The position numbers and the translations under genes are program-made. Positions 1 through 8,244 of a DNA stretch of 31,616 bases are shown piece by piece. Each line of letters begins with the position of its first letter. Position 1 is the stretch's first letter. Source of the DNA: a virus; IMG/VR virus record IMGVR_UViG_3300003690_000048, positions 1 through 31,616 of that record. One strand, written 5' to 3'. The notes beneath the pieces are model-generated. The model searched no databases and was not told the DNA's origin. It saw only the letters and a list, made by a program, of their open reading frames with translations.

Positions 1-91
1 GAGGACGGCCACCAACGAGATGTCCGCTCAGACCTTCTTGAGTGGTCTATAGTCTCGGTTCCTAGCGACCCCGACGCTGTGAGGGCTGTCC
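1..91. repeat. Left copy of 91-bp terminal direct repeat
   Basis: These bases are identical to 31526-31616, and the reading frame of the prohead protease continues in phase from one copy into the other. This shows that the contig is circular (or circularly permuted) with a unit length of 31,525 bp. The repeat lies inside a coding region, and 91 is an odd, k-mer-like length. I therefore read it as assembler overlap rather than a biological terminal repeat or att site. Confidence 0.95.
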
Positions 92-372
92 ACTCTCGCG
101 TTATGGAGACCCTGCTGACCGAGTCGGTATCTGACGCGGACGTCTGGGCTGGATACCGACAGGAAGAAGACGAAGAAGCTCCAACAGAGGAAACGTCTAG
201 GCCGTGTTGGGATGCAGGCAACCCTGATTGCTCCATCCGGCAGCTACTAGACGCGGCAGCCGAGGAGGAGCCAGCAGCCGAGGAAGAGCCAGAGCCAGAG
301 GAAGCATCAGCCGACGAAGAGCGGCTGCTATCAATCGTACAGGGCATTAGCCAAAAGCTGAGAGGTGCATAG
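1..372 (+). CDS. Prohead protease, C-terminal part (gene spans the contig junction)
   Basis: This is the C-terminal end of an HK97-type (S78 family) prohead maturation protease. The frame is open from base 1 and joins the frame at 31526-31616. The first residues (SDLLEWSIVSVPSDPDAVRA) are the usual end of the protease core, where EWS-V-P-P is typical of the family. The remaining 100 or so residues form an acidic tail rich in Glu, Pro and Ala, including runs such as AAEEEPAAEEEPEPEE. Such tails often act as scaffold or are removed during maturation. The stop lies 2 nt before the MCP start, the usual protease-then-capsid order. The N-terminal half, at 31092 onward, is disrupted by a tandem duplication described there. 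Confidence 0.85.
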   Translation, partial: EDGHQRDVRSDLLEWSIVSVPSDPDAVRAVHSRVMETLLTESVSDADVWAGYRQEEDEEAPTEETSRPCWDAGNPDCSIRQLLDAAAEEEPAAEEEPEPEEASADEERLLSIVQGISQKLRGA

Positions 373-373
373 C

Positions 374-1795
374 ATGTCGAATGAACTGGAGCGGATTGGC
401 AGAGAACTGGGTGAGATTAACCAGTTCGTTAGCGACCGGTTTGACCCGGTCACCGAGCAGGTAGACCTCCAAGCGGAGGAAATAGACAAGCTCAAACAGG
501 GCATCTCTGAGGTTCAGGAGACCCAGCGCGAGGCTAAGCGGGCGCAAGTCCGAGCCAGCGCAGGGGACGACGAGCTTCGGGTACAGGACGGCCCCTACGC
601 CGGAATGGACGCTGTTGACCTTGCCCTGATGCGGGGCATCGCCGACGGTAATCGCCAGTGGAGCGAGAAGATTGCTGATGCCACGGGGCAGCTTGTAGAA
701 GGGGCGTCTGGCAGGGTCTCCCCGGCCGTCGAGGAGAAGTTTGCGCGGCACCCATACGCAAAGCCGATGCTCCGAGAATACTCTCGAGCCATCGACTCCC
801 AGACCCGCGCCCTGACATCGACAGGCTCGGCCACTGGGGACGAGCTGGTCCCGACCCTAGAGGCTTCGGCCCTCTGGATGGACGTGAATCTACAGACGCA
901 GGTGGCCCCGCTCATTCCAACGATAGCGATGCCCTCCAACCCATTCGACATCCCGACGCAGTTGGGTGATGTTAGTTGGTATCCAGGGACTGAGAACACC
1001 ACGGCGACGGAGTCCACCCCAGCGACAGCGAAGAAGACCCTCACCGCCTACGAGTTGGTGAGCCAGGTGTCCTTCTCCTTCTCGATTGAAGAGGACAGCA
1101 TCATTGCCCTCCTCCCAGAGATTAGGTCGGGGCTGGTGCGGAACGCAGCCGAGGTTCTGGACGACGTGATTTTGAACGCGGACACGACAGCGGCGAACAG
1201 CATCAACGCGGACGGCGCGACCATCGCAACCAGCACGGCGAACAAGGCGCAGTGGCTCATCGGCTACGACGGCCTTCGGCACGCCTGCCTGATTGACAAT
1301 ACGAGTATGGCGAACAATCACAACGCGGCGGTCAGCGATGACATGTTCAACGAGATAAGGTCGAAGTTGGACAAGTACGGCACCCGACCAAGCGAATTGG
1401 TCTGGATTATGGATGTCAACACCTTCATAAGGTCGCAGGGCATCTCGAACTTCAGGACGATGGACAAGCTTGGCCCGAACGCGACCATCCTCACCGGCCA
1501 GCTTGGGGCGGTCAGTGGCATCCCAGTCATAGCTTCCGAGTTGATGCGGCTGGCAGACACCGACGGCAAGATTACCTCCGCTGGTAACAGCGCGGACACC
1601 GGCTCTCTCCTCATAGTGAATAAGGGTCAGTGGTTCCAGGGGTTCAGGCGCGATATGAGCGTGGACGTATTCAGAGACACCCAGAAGCGCTCCAACATCG
1701 TCACGATATCCTTCCGGCACGCCATGACGCAGAGAGCGACCCTATCAGCGCAGAACCACACGGCTCTCCAGTATGACATCACCGGCGTCAGCTAG
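374..1795 (+). CDS. Major capsid protein, HK97 fold
   Basis: About 473 residues, forming the shell of the head. Residues 1-75 are predicted coiled coil, rich in Glu, Gln and Arg (NELERIGRELGEINQF and following), like the delta/scaffold domain of HK97 gp5, which the prohead protease removes. From about residue 140 (STGSATGDELVPTLEASALW) the sequence follows the phage capsid family pattern: N-arm, E-loop region (TAYELVSQVSFSFSIEEDS) and P-domain helix (VRNAAEVLDDVILNAD). I chose ATG 374 over GTG 365 because it follows the protease stop with a purine-rich stretch (agagg) at normal spacing. Context is canonical: protease upstream, small head proteins downstream. Confidence 0.93.
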   Translation: MSNELERIGRELGEINQFVSDRFDPVTEQVDLQAEEIDKLKQGISEVQETQREAKRAQVRASAGDDELRVQDGPYAGMDAVDLALMRGIADGNRQWSEKIADATGQLVEGASGRVSPAVEEKFARHPYAKPMLREYSRAIDSQTRALTSTGSATGDELVPTLEASALWMDVNLQTQVAPLIPTIAMPSNPFDIPTQLGDVSWYPGTENTTATESTPATAKKTLTAYELVSQVSFSFSIEEDSIIALLPEIRSGLVRNAAEVLDDVILNADTTAANSINADGATIATSTANKAQWLIGYDGLRHACLIDNTSMANNHNAAVSDDMFNEIRSKLDKYGTRPSELVWIMDVNTFIRSQGISNFRTMDKLGPNATILTGQLGAVSGIPVIASELMRLADTDGKITSAGNSADTGSLLIVNKGQWFQGFRRDMSVDVFRDTQKRSNIVTISFRHAMTQRATLSAQNHTALQYDITGVS

Positions 1796-1816
1796 GGCTG
1801 ACGGCTAGCAGCAGGT

Positions 1817-1847
1817 AGGGCGGGGCGTCTTAGAGGCGTCCCGCCCT
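1817..1847 (+). promoter_or_regulatory. Stable hairpin after the capsid gene, no U-tract
   Basis: agggcggggcgtc (1817-1829) pairs with ggcgtcccgccct (1835-1847) around a 5-nt loop (ttaga). This gives a 13-bp GC-rich stem with two G-T wobbles. No run of T follows, so it is not a classical intrinsic terminator. It sits in the only gap of the local head operon, directly after the MCP. It may protect the 3' end of capsid mRNA or reduce readthrough to downstream genes. The structure is seen; the role is inferred. Confidence 0.6.
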
Positions 1848-1858
1848 GTGGGGAGTCT

Positions 1859-2056
1859 ATGAGCAAAATTCGCAACATAACGACGGACGACCTGGGCTAC
1901 CGGGGGCAGGTGTTCCCGGCGGGCGAGGCTGTAGAGGTATCAGCGGCCCAGGCCAGGGCGATGGCCGAGGCTATGCCGGACAGGTTCCGATTGGCCCGCA
2001 ACTCCTCCAACCGCTCGATGGCTGACAAGCAGACAGAGAACAGGGCGGCGGAATAA
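1859..2056 (+). CDS. Small head-region protein of unknown function
   Basis: 65 residues, not recognised. The N-terminal half (DDLGYRGQVFPAGEAVEVSA) reads like the short beta-rich proteins often found just after MCP genes, followed by an Ala/Met-rich helix and a charged tail. The ATG lies 11 nt after the post-capsid hairpin, with a weak ggggag ribosome site. The stop overlaps the next start (taATGg), so it is translationally coupled to the decoration-like gene. A minor head or connector role is likely by position only. Confidence 0.6.
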   Translation: MSKIRNITTDDLGYRGQVFPAGEAVEVSAAQARAMAEAMPDRFRLARNSSNRSMADKQTENRAAE

Positions 2057-2331
2057 TGGCTCTGATAGGCACCATCACCGTGACCTCGGCAGGGACCGCA
2101 GTGCAGAGTGGCACGTCTGGCACTGTCCGAGGCATCATGTGGAGGGCACGGGCTGACAACACGGGCATAGTCTATGTGGGCTATAGCACGGTTAGCAGCA
2201 GCAACGGGGTTGCTGTTAGTCCGGGTGACGCCTTCACCGTATTATTCGATGGATACGAAAGACTTGAAAGCTGGTACGCCGACGCAGCTACTAACTCGGA
2301 CAAGGTGGACTTCGTAGCGGACAACAGTTAG
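2056..2331 (+). CDS. Decoration-like head protein, paralogue 1
   Basis: 91 residues, all short beta strands and turns rich in Thr, Ser, Gly and Val (TITVTSAGTAVQSGTSGTV). The end, WYADAATNSDKVDFVADN, matches the end of the next gene (WLDTTSNGDKADFFAQ), so the two are tandem paralogues. Small beta-rich proteins in this place, between the capsid and connector genes, are commonly capsid decoration or head-fibre base proteins. I did not identify a named family. Start at 2056 overlaps the preceding stop. Confidence 0.65.
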   Translation: MALIGTITVTSAGTAVQSGTSGTVRGIMWRARADNTGIVYVGYSTVSSSNGVAVSPGDAFTVLFDGYERLESWYADAATNSDKVDFVADNS

Positions 2332-2356
2332 GGCGGTGGTGGATGGAGGATAGAAG

Positions 2357-2668
2357 ATGGCAACGACTCATTTACCGACCCATGCTATTGGGTTCGCGAC
2401 GGTTGCGGCAGCAGGAACCCCGGTAAGACTTCATGCGACATCTATCAGGGCGCGGCGGGTTGTCATCTACGCTCAGAAGGCCAACAGCGGACAGATAATT
2501 GTCGGTGGCTCCAGTGACTTCAACGCTGGGGCTGGTGTTGGTTCGGGGCTGGACAGTGGCGAATCAATCACGCTGGAGACTGAAAAGAACTTCCTCGATT
2601 TATATGACATTTGGCTCGATACGACCAGCAATGGCGACAAGGCTGACTTCTTCGCCCAGAAGGTTTAG
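2357..2668 (+). CDS. Decoration-like head protein, paralogue 2
   Basis: 103 residues, beta-rich. It shares with its upstream neighbour the central pattern of a Val-rich strand, then a Gly/Ser stretch, then an acidic GESITLE-type strand, and the C-terminal TSNGDKADFFAQ motif. A good Shine-Dalgarno (ggagga, 2345-2350) precedes ATG 2357. The pair probably arose by duplication and may form a mixed decoration lattice or a fibre adaptor. That is inference from position and fold type; no catalytic residues are visible. Confidence 0.65.
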   Translation: MATTHLPTHAIGFATVAAAGTPVRLHATSIRARRVVIYAQKANSGQIIVGGSSDFNAGAGVGSGLDSGESITLETEKNFLDLYDIWLDTTSNGDKADFFAQKV

Positions 2669-2671
2669 CGC

Positions 2672-5626
2672 ATGTCTAGGAATGCGACCTTCCGAGGCGC
2701 TAATCTTCAGTATGTAGCGGCACCCAAGAGCTTGACGGGACTGTCGGATGTGACGGTGGCGTCCGCTGCCAATCTTGACCGGCTCCAGTATTCCACCAGT
2801 GCGGGCAAATGGGTCGACGTTGCAGCCCTGACCACGCCTCAAATTGAGGACTCCAGCGCCGACCATCAGTACATTTTCGCAGTCTCCGAGCTAGCGGCAG
2901 ACCGCACCATTACGCTGCCCCTCCTGACTGGCAATGACACGTTTGTGTTCGCCAGCTTTGCGGCTACCCTCGCCAACAAGACCCTCACGAGCGCAGTCCT
3001 CAACACTGGCGTGTCCGGCTCTGCCGTCCTCGACCAGGATGACATGTCGGGCAACTCGGCCACCCAGCTTGCCACCCAGCAGAGCATCAAGGCATACGTG
3101 GACGCCCAGGTGGCGACAGAGGACACCCTGGCCGAGCTTAACGACACGACCATCTCCGGGCCAGCTAGCAACGATGTCCTCCAGTACTCCGGCAGCGCAT
3201 GGGTGGATAGAACCTATGCTGAGGCTGGCCTCGTCTCTCTGACAGGCTCTGAGACCCTTACAAACAAGACTCTGACGGCTCCCACCATAAACGGCGGGAC
3301 TGCCACGGCGCTCACCGACCTCGATATGACGAGCGGTAGCAAGACTATCTTTGACACAATCGGGAGCAACACCCTGACTATTGGTGCGTCGGGGACGACG
3401 GTTACTATCCCTGGAAACCTGACGGTCACAGGGTCACATACGACAGTTAGCACGACCAACCTGCTGGTAACCGACAAGCTCATCACGCTAAACGACGGCG
3501 GCTCCGCGTCTAGTGGCACCGCCGTCGGGATAGAGGTCGAAGAAGATAGCGCGGTGACGGGCTATTTCAAGACGGCAGCCGACAGGGCAGGGTGGGAACT
3601 CAAGGCTCCCGGCACAGCAGGAGTTCTGAGCATCGACCCCAGTGCCAACTCCAACACTCTCGCCTTTGGTGGGTCAGGGAAGACTCTGACCATCTCAGAG
3701 ACCGCGACCATCGACCAAGACCTAGCTACTACGGCCAACGTAACCCACGCCAATCTGACAGCTACTGGGAACGTGAGCTTAGGCAACGCTGCCTCGGATA
3801 CTGTGACCATCACAGGCACCATCCTTGGGGCCAGTCCGTTGGTCTTCGAGGGTGGCACCGCCAACGGGTACGAGACGACGTTAGCCATCACCGACCCCAC
3901 GGCCGACAGGACGTGGACTCTGCCGTCCGCTACGGACACCTTCGTCGGCCTGGCAACTGCTGACACCCTGAGCAACAAGACCCTGGCCTCGCCGGTAATA
4001 ACCACCGGCGACATCAACACCCCTGACATAGATGGCGGGACAGTTGACGCCATCACGAGCCTGACCATTGCCAACAACGTGGACGTTGGGAGCTACACCG
4101 TAAGAGCGTCGGGATTCCTGGCTGACGGGCTGACCTCTGGGCAGGTGGTCTACACAGGCACTAATGGCGTCCTCTCCTCCGAGGCTGCGCTGGCCTACAA
4201 CGCTAGCACCAACATCCTGACGGCTGGCGAGGTCAGTATGACCACGCTGGACATTGGAGGGACTAACGTCACCTCCACCGCAGCAGAGCTAAACATCCTT
4301 GACGGGGTTACCTCTACGGCGGCTGAACTGAATATCCTCGATGGAGTCACCAGCACAGCGGCAGAGCTAAATATAGTGGACGGGGTCACCAGCACAGCCG
4401 CCGAGCTAAATCTTGTGGACGGCTCCTCTGCTAATACGGTGGTCAACTCCAAGGCGGTAATTTATGGAAGCTCCGGAGAGCTTGCAGGGACGCTCTCTAC
4501 GGTGGCACAGGGCAGCGTGACGAGCCTTGGAACCTTGACCGCTCTGACTGGCGGGACTGGTGACCTTATCTGGGACACTGACACCCTTGTGGTTGATTCC
4601 TCGACTGACAGAGTCGGCATTGGTACGACTACCCCAGTTTCACCCCTTCATGTTCGGACAGGCACAACGTCCTACTCCGGCAGTTGGAGTACATACCAGT
4701 TGGTACTAGAAGGAGATGCCAGCACCTACATTCAATTCCTTAGCACAGGGTCTACCCAACTCAGGTTTGGAGATGTAGCCGACACAAACCAGATGGGATT
4801 TGTTGTCACCCACACGGGCAATGCTAATTCCCTTGCGTGGCATATTGGAGGGGATACTAAGTTCCTTATCGATGGTACTGGCACTGTCTATATCGGGGAC
4901 ACCGAAAACGACCAGATGACCACGGGGCTGACTGTAAAGCAAGCGGCAGGAGTTAATGACCAGGCCATCGCGCTCAAGAGTGTCGATGTCGGCCACGCGA
5001 TGACGAACTTCGTCGAGGCCGACACATATCTGCGAATACAAAAAGCGCAGGGTTCGAGCGGTGGAGTTTTGTTCGAGGGCTTCAAGGACGCGGGTGGTGA
5101 TGCCGGGTTGGCCTTGAATTTCAGCGGGACGCTGGGAGAAGCAGCCGATACGTCAGATACCACGTCGAGTACCGCTGTAATCCGATTCATGGCCCGGGTC
5201 ACCGACGGGAGCGACTCCGCTGAGGCCCTGGCGGCTGGGGGTAACCTGTTCGCCATCACAGATGCTGGCACTGTGAGGTTGCTGGTCAAGGGCAATGGCG
5301 ACCTTCACGCCACAAATATCACGTCGGGTGGCGGGGACATGGACGCGGTGGCCCTGGACCGGGAGGACGACGTAGGACTCATCCGGGCCTTTGAACGCCA
5401 CCAGCACGACGACGTAGGCGTCCTGATGACGCGCTGGGACGAGGCCGTCAAGGCCAACGAGGAAGACCTTCGCCGGGTCGGCGTGCTGACCGGGGATTTC
5501 TATTCGCTACAACGGATGGATAGCTTGCTGGGTGGTGGCATCTGGCAACTGCACATCCAGTTGGCGCAGGCCCAGGAACGGCTGGCTGAGACCGAGCGAA
5601 AACTGATGGCATTGGAGGCAGCATGA
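2672..5626 (+). CDS. Large fibre-like structural protein
   Basis: 984 residues of repetitive beta-rich sequence typical of phage fibres. It contains recurring LTNKTLT(S/A)P motifs (for example near 2970, 3260 and 3970), a DNVLQYSGSAWV-type motif near 3170, four tandem 13-residue repeats VTSTAAELNILDG (4268-4423), and a VGIGTTTPVSPLHV motif near 4612, common before trimeric fibre tips. The last 90 residues form a coiled coil (AQAQERLAETERKLMALEAA) rather than an obvious intramolecular chaperone. It probably binds a host surface or extends from the head. Its place between capsid/decoration genes and connector genes, not after the tape measure, is unusual and argues for a head fibre as much as a tail fibre. 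A short coiled-coil gene follows with an ATGA overlap. Confidence 0.8.
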   Translation: MSRNATFRGANLQYVAAPKSLTGLSDVTVASAANLDRLQYSTSAGKWVDVAALTTPQIEDSSADHQYIFAVSELAADRTITLPLLTGNDTFVFASFAATLANKTLTSAVLNTGVSGSAVLDQDDMSGNSATQLATQQSIKAYVDAQVATEDTLAELNDTTISGPASNDVLQYSGSAWVDRTYAEAGLVSLTGSETLTNKTLTAPTINGGTATALTDLDMTSGSKTIFDTIGSNTLTIGASGTTVTIPGNLTVTGSHTTVSTTNLLVTDKLITLNDGGSASSGTAVGIEVEEDSAVTGYFKTAADRAGWELKAPGTAGVLSIDPSANSNTLAFGGSGKTLTISETATIDQDLATTANVTHANLTATGNVSLGNAASDTVTITGTILGASPLVFEGGTANGYETTLAITDPTADRTWTLPSATDTFVGLATADTLSNKTLASPVITTGDINTPDIDGGTVDAITSLTIANNVDVGSYTVRASGFLADGLTSGQVVYTGTNGVLSSEAALAYNASTNILTAGEVSMTTLDIGGTNVTSTAAELNILDGVTSTAAELNILDGVTSTAAELNIVDGVTSTAAELNLVDGSSANTVVNSKAVIYGSSGELAGTLSTVAQGSVTSLGTLTALTGGTGDLIWDTDTLVVDSSTDRVGIGTTTPVSPLHVRTGTTSYSGSWSTYQLVLEGDASTYIQFLSTGSTQLRFGDVADTNQMGFVVTHTGNANSLAWHIGGDTKFLIDGTGTVYIGDTENDQMTTGLTVKQAAGVNDQAIALKSVDVGHAMTNFVEADTYLRIQKAQGSSGGVLFEGFKDAGGDAGLALNFSGTLGEAADTSDTTSSTAVIRFMARVTDGSDSAEALAAGGNLFAITDAGTVRLLVKGNGDLHATNITSGGGDMDAVALDREDDVGLIRAFERHQHDDVGVLMTRWDEAVKANEEDLRRVGVLTGDFYSLQRMDSLLGGGIWQLHIQLAQAQERLAETERKLMALEAA
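4268..4423 (+). repeat. Four tandem 39-bp coding repeats (13 aa each)
   Basis: Units start at 4268, 4307, 4346 and 4385 and each encode V-T-S-T-A-A-E-L-N-(I/L)-(L/V)-D-G. The protein repeat is nearly perfect while the DNA varies at third positions, for example acctccaccgca against acctctacggcg. The repeat is therefore held at protein level rather than being a fresh duplication. This AAELN-LDG motif recurs in many phage fibre proteins. Confidence 0.9.
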
Positions 5627-5826
5627 CGACCAACGGGGCCACCGAAGTCCAGATTACCAACGAGCATTTGCAGGAGCTATTCCGCCGTCTCCCGGCTGCC
5701 TCGGAGGTGATGCGTACAATCCTGCTGGAATGGGAGAACAAGCTCTTAAAACAGCGTCTAGAGGCCTTAGAAGCGACTCCAGGGCCATCGGTAACGTCTG
5801 CAACGGCTACCACAAGCTCGAAGTGA
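5623..5826 (+). CDS. Short coiled-coil protein after the fibre gene
   Basis: 67 residues: an amphipathic helix-rich middle (EHLQELFRRLPAASEVMR, then WENKLLKQRLEALEA) and a Thr/Ser-rich tail. Its ATG overlaps the fibre stop (gcATGAcg). I do not recognise a family. The coiled coil and coupling to the fibre suggest a fibre-assembly or connector accessory role, which is inference. Its stop overlaps the GTG start of the connector gene. Confidence 0.55.
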   Translation: MTTNGATEVQITNEHLQELFRRLPAASEVMRTILLEWENKLLKQRLEALEATPGPSVTSATATTSSK

Positions 5827-6659
5827 ACGCCTACGTCACGGTTGACTTGCTGAAATCTAGCAGCGTCCTCAATGTCACAGGCAGCGGGGACGATACCAGG
5901 CTGCGCCTATTAGCGGAGTCTCAGAGCCGGGTGGTGGATAGACTCACCAACCGGCAATTCTACTCTCTGACGGCGACCAGAACCTTTGACGTGACTGATA
6001 CCGAGCGAGTACTACTACCAGACCTTGCAGCTATCACCAGCCTCAAGACCGATGACAACATAGACAGGACGTTTGAAACGACGTGGGCCACCACCGACTA
6101 CAGGCTGCGCCCTTCTAATTCTGACCCGGCCAGCAGGGAGAACTCGAACTCTCGGCCCTATACCTCGGTTATCGTGGACAGTAACGGCACGAGGTCGTTC
6201 ACCCTGGGCGATGAGACTGCCCAGGTAGTGGGCGAATGGGGCTGGTGGCTACATAAGGGGACAGCTACCGAAACAGCAGACGCCATATCATCAACAACGG
6301 CCAAGACCTTCAGCGTCTCAGCCCGCACCGATGTTGAGGCTGGGCATACCATCCTCGTGGACTCCGAACAGATGTATGTGCAGTCATATTCGGGCAATAC
6401 ATTGACCGTAATTAGAAGCGTCAACGGCACGAGCGCGGCAACCCACAGTTCCGGGGCCGCAATTAGCCTCTATGAGTATCCTGAGCCTGTTAGAGAGGCC
6501 GTCATCATCCAGGCCGCCCGAATGTGGAAGCGCAAGGACTCCAGCTATGCCAACGCTCTTGGCCTAGAGGGTGGCCTAATGGAGATATTCAGGGGCATCG
6601 ACCAGGATGTGAAGCAGGCGCTTAACCCCTACCGCAAGATGGCGATAGGCGTGGTGTAA
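5823..6659 (+). CDS. Head-tail connector (gp6/adaptor-like)
   Basis: About 278 residues from GTG 5823, which overlaps the preceding stop (GTGA). The N-terminal part has the adaptor pattern: a V-D-L-L-K start, then LLAESQSRVVDRLTNRQFY, then a strand leading to VLLPDLAAITSLKTDD, as in HK97 gp6-like head-tail connectors that sit under the portal. The C-terminal helix EPVREAVIIQAARMWKRKDS is also typical. An insert near residues 160-220 (SARTDVEAGHTILVDSEQMY) is a small beta domain often seen in this family. The longer open frame back to 5730 lacks a convincing ribosome site and lies inside the previous gene. Confidence 0.75.
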   Translation: MNAYVTVDLLKSSSVLNVTGSGDDTRLRLLAESQSRVVDRLTNRQFYSLTATRTFDVTDTERVLLPDLAAITSLKTDDNIDRTFETTWATTDYRLRPSNSDPASRENSNSRPYTSVIVDSNGTRSFTLGDETAQVVGEWGWWLHKGTATETADAISSTTAKTFSVSARTDVEAGHTILVDSEQMYVQSYSGNTLTVIRSVNGTSAATHSSGAAISLYEYPEPVREAVIIQAARMWKRKDSSYANALGLEGGLMEIFRGIDQDVKQALNPYRKMAIGVV

Positions 6660-7078
6660 TGGCGAATGAGATTGCAAATGCGAAAGACGGATTGCTTACA
6701 AGGCTGGCGACCATATCAGCCATCAGGGCTACGTTCGACTACCCGCCTGACGGCCTCAATGAGTTCCCGGCGGCAGTTGTGCGGTTCGAGGGGCGCGACG
6801 TGGGACAGCAAACTATGGGGGCCACGACGTTCGTGGGTACGTTCGTCATGACCTTGCTCATATCGAGCGCAGCAACCAAACAAGCCTTCGACGAACTCGA
6901 TGCCTACATGGAACCGGCAGGAACCAACAGCGTCGAGGCGGCGATTAACGGAGACAACACCTGGGGCAGCACTGTAGATGACGGCAGGCTGGTCGGCATC
7001 TCTGCGGTAGGATTCCGAGAGATAGGAGGGGGCAGGTACGTGGCGGCAGATTTCGCCTTCACCTGCCTGGTGAGTTAA
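6659..7078 (+). CDS. Tail completion / terminator-like protein
   Basis: 139 residues. It starts with a helical segment (NAKDGLLTRLATISAIRATF), followed by a strand series (PAAVVRFEGRD, FVGTFVMTLLISSA) and a long loop before GRYVAADFAFTCLVS. This alpha-then-beta arrangement, with an internal LDAYMEPAGTNSVEAAI segment, fits phage tail terminator or minor tail (gpU-like) proteins that cap the tail tube at the neck. Position between connector and tail tube agrees. ATG overlaps the previous stop (taATGg) and the stop overlaps the next ATG. Confidence 0.6.
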   Translation: MANEIANAKDGLLTRLATISAIRATFDYPPDGLNEFPAAVVRFEGRDVGQQTMGATTFVGTFVMTLLISSAATKQAFDELDAYMEPAGTNSVEAAINGDNTWGSTVDDGRLVGISAVGFREIGGGRYVAADFAFTCLVS

Positions 7079-7812
7079 TGGCAAAATTCGACAGCAGTAA
7101 TTCTAAGCTCTATCTGAATCAGTTCGACCTGACGACTTACACCACCGACCTCTCTGTCGGGGGTGGCAGAGCCGTCAACGATGTGACCACATTCGGCTCC
7201 TCTGGCTCCACGTTCCACCCCGGCAACCAGGCCGAGACACTGTCCTGGTCGGGCTTCTATGACACCACTGCGACCTCCGGCCCCGATGTGGTGCTGGGGA
7301 CATTGAGGACTACCTCCACCGCAGCCGTGGTCTCCTACTGGCCCGCAGGTGACACCAGGGAGTATACGGGGCGAGGAGTGCCGGAGGGATGGGTCAATAC
7401 CTACGAGACAGCTTCGTCAGTCGGGAGCGTAGTGACAGCAACGTCCAGCATAGACGCCGGTCAGACCTACAGGATTAAAGCGGCTGCTGCCTATGCCACG
7501 ATAACAGCGTCCACCTCTACGACTTATATTGATGACGGCGCACCCAGTACGGCTGGCGGGTCGTGGATTTACCACATCTTCGCGCTGAGTGCCGTCGGCG
7601 GCAACGCCCGATGGTTGCTAAACCTTCAGCACGCCACCTCAAGCGGTGGGACATATTCAGACGTTTCGTCCGCTACGGTCACCGCATCCGACGGTGTCGG
7701 AGCCGCGCACACCACCTTCACGGGGACATTGAATCAGTTCGTCAAGTCCAGGGTGGTGTTGGATGCAAGCAGCGGGTCGTTAACGTATGGGATTTCGTAT
7801 ACCAGATTGTAG
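7078..7812 (+). CDS. Major tail tube protein, long paralogue with C-terminal domain
   Basis: 244 residues. Residues 1-130 are the tube domain: KFDSSNSKLYLNQFDLT, then FGSSGSTFHPGNQ, then FYDTTATSGPDVVLGTLRT, shared with the next gene. Residues about 130-244 are an extra beta domain (WIYHIFALSAVGGNARWLLN to SRVVLDASSGSLTYGISY) of the kind often appended to tube proteins and exposed on the tail surface. Having one tube protein with and one without the appendage suggests either a mixed tube or a programmed ratio of bare to decorated subunits. Assignment as tube rests on family pattern and place before the chaperone genes. Confidence 0.75.
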   Translation: MAKFDSSNSKLYLNQFDLTTYTTDLSVGGGRAVNDVTTFGSSGSTFHPGNQAETLSWSGFYDTTATSGPDVVLGTLRTTSTAAVVSYWPAGDTREYTGRGVPEGWVNTYETASSVGSVVTATSSIDAGQTYRIKAAAAYATITASTSTTYIDDGAPSTAGGSWIYHIFALSAVGGNARWLLNLQHATSSGGTYSDVSSATVTASDGVGAAHTTFTGTLNQFVKSRVVLDASSGSLTYGISYTRL

Positions 7813-7821
7813 GAGACTGAT

Positions 7822-8244
7822 ATGCCAAAGTTTGACAGCAGCACGAGCGTATTCAAGATAGACGACAGCGGTGGAACCCTCAGAGATATATCGGCCTATC
7901 TCACCGATGTTGGGGGACTGCCAGGGCCGAGGAATCTCAACGAGATAACGGCGCTAGGGGACTCTGGCTCTAAGTTCCACCCTGGACTCCAGAACTCCAC
8001 GCCTTCCATTAGCGGCCATTACGACACGACGGCAACGAGTGGCCCCGATGTGGTGCTGGGAGGACTCCGAACCCATACTGCGGCCATCTCGTTTGAGTAT
8101 TACCCGCAGGGGACGAGTGCGGGCTTCAAGTACACCGGGGATGTGTGGGTGACTGACTACACCATAAGCTCCACCGTTGGGAGCCACGTCACGTTCTCCG
8201 CATCTCTACAGGTGGAAGGCACTGTCACAAGGGCTAGCGTCTAA
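7822..8244 (+). CDS. Major tail tube protein, short paralogue
   Basis: 140 residues. Shares PKFDSS at the start, GDSGSKFHPGLQ and YDTTATSGPDVVLGGLRT with the preceding gene, and lacks the C-terminal appendage. It has its own ribosome site (aggag, 7812-7816). Tail tube proteins assemble as hexameric rings around the tape measure. The stop overlaps the gpG start (taATGc), so the tube and chaperone are coupled. One of the two paralogues is presumably the main tube subunit; sequence alone does not say which. Confidence 0.75.
   Translation: MPKFDSSTSVFKIDDSGGTLRDISAYLTDVGGLPGPRNLNEITALGDSGSKFHPGLQNSTPSISGHYDTTATSGPDVVLGGLRTHTAAISFEYYPQGTSAGFKYTGDVWVTDYTISSTVGSHVTFSASLQVEGTVTRASV

Noticed and set aside
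1-91. Terminal repeat as a phage att site or true terminal redundancy
   Set aside because: It lies within the continuous protease reading frame and is best explained by assembler overlap of a circular genome.
890-1720. 276-codon minus-strand open frame inside the capsid gene
   Set aside because: Antisense to the MCP, without start context or family pattern.
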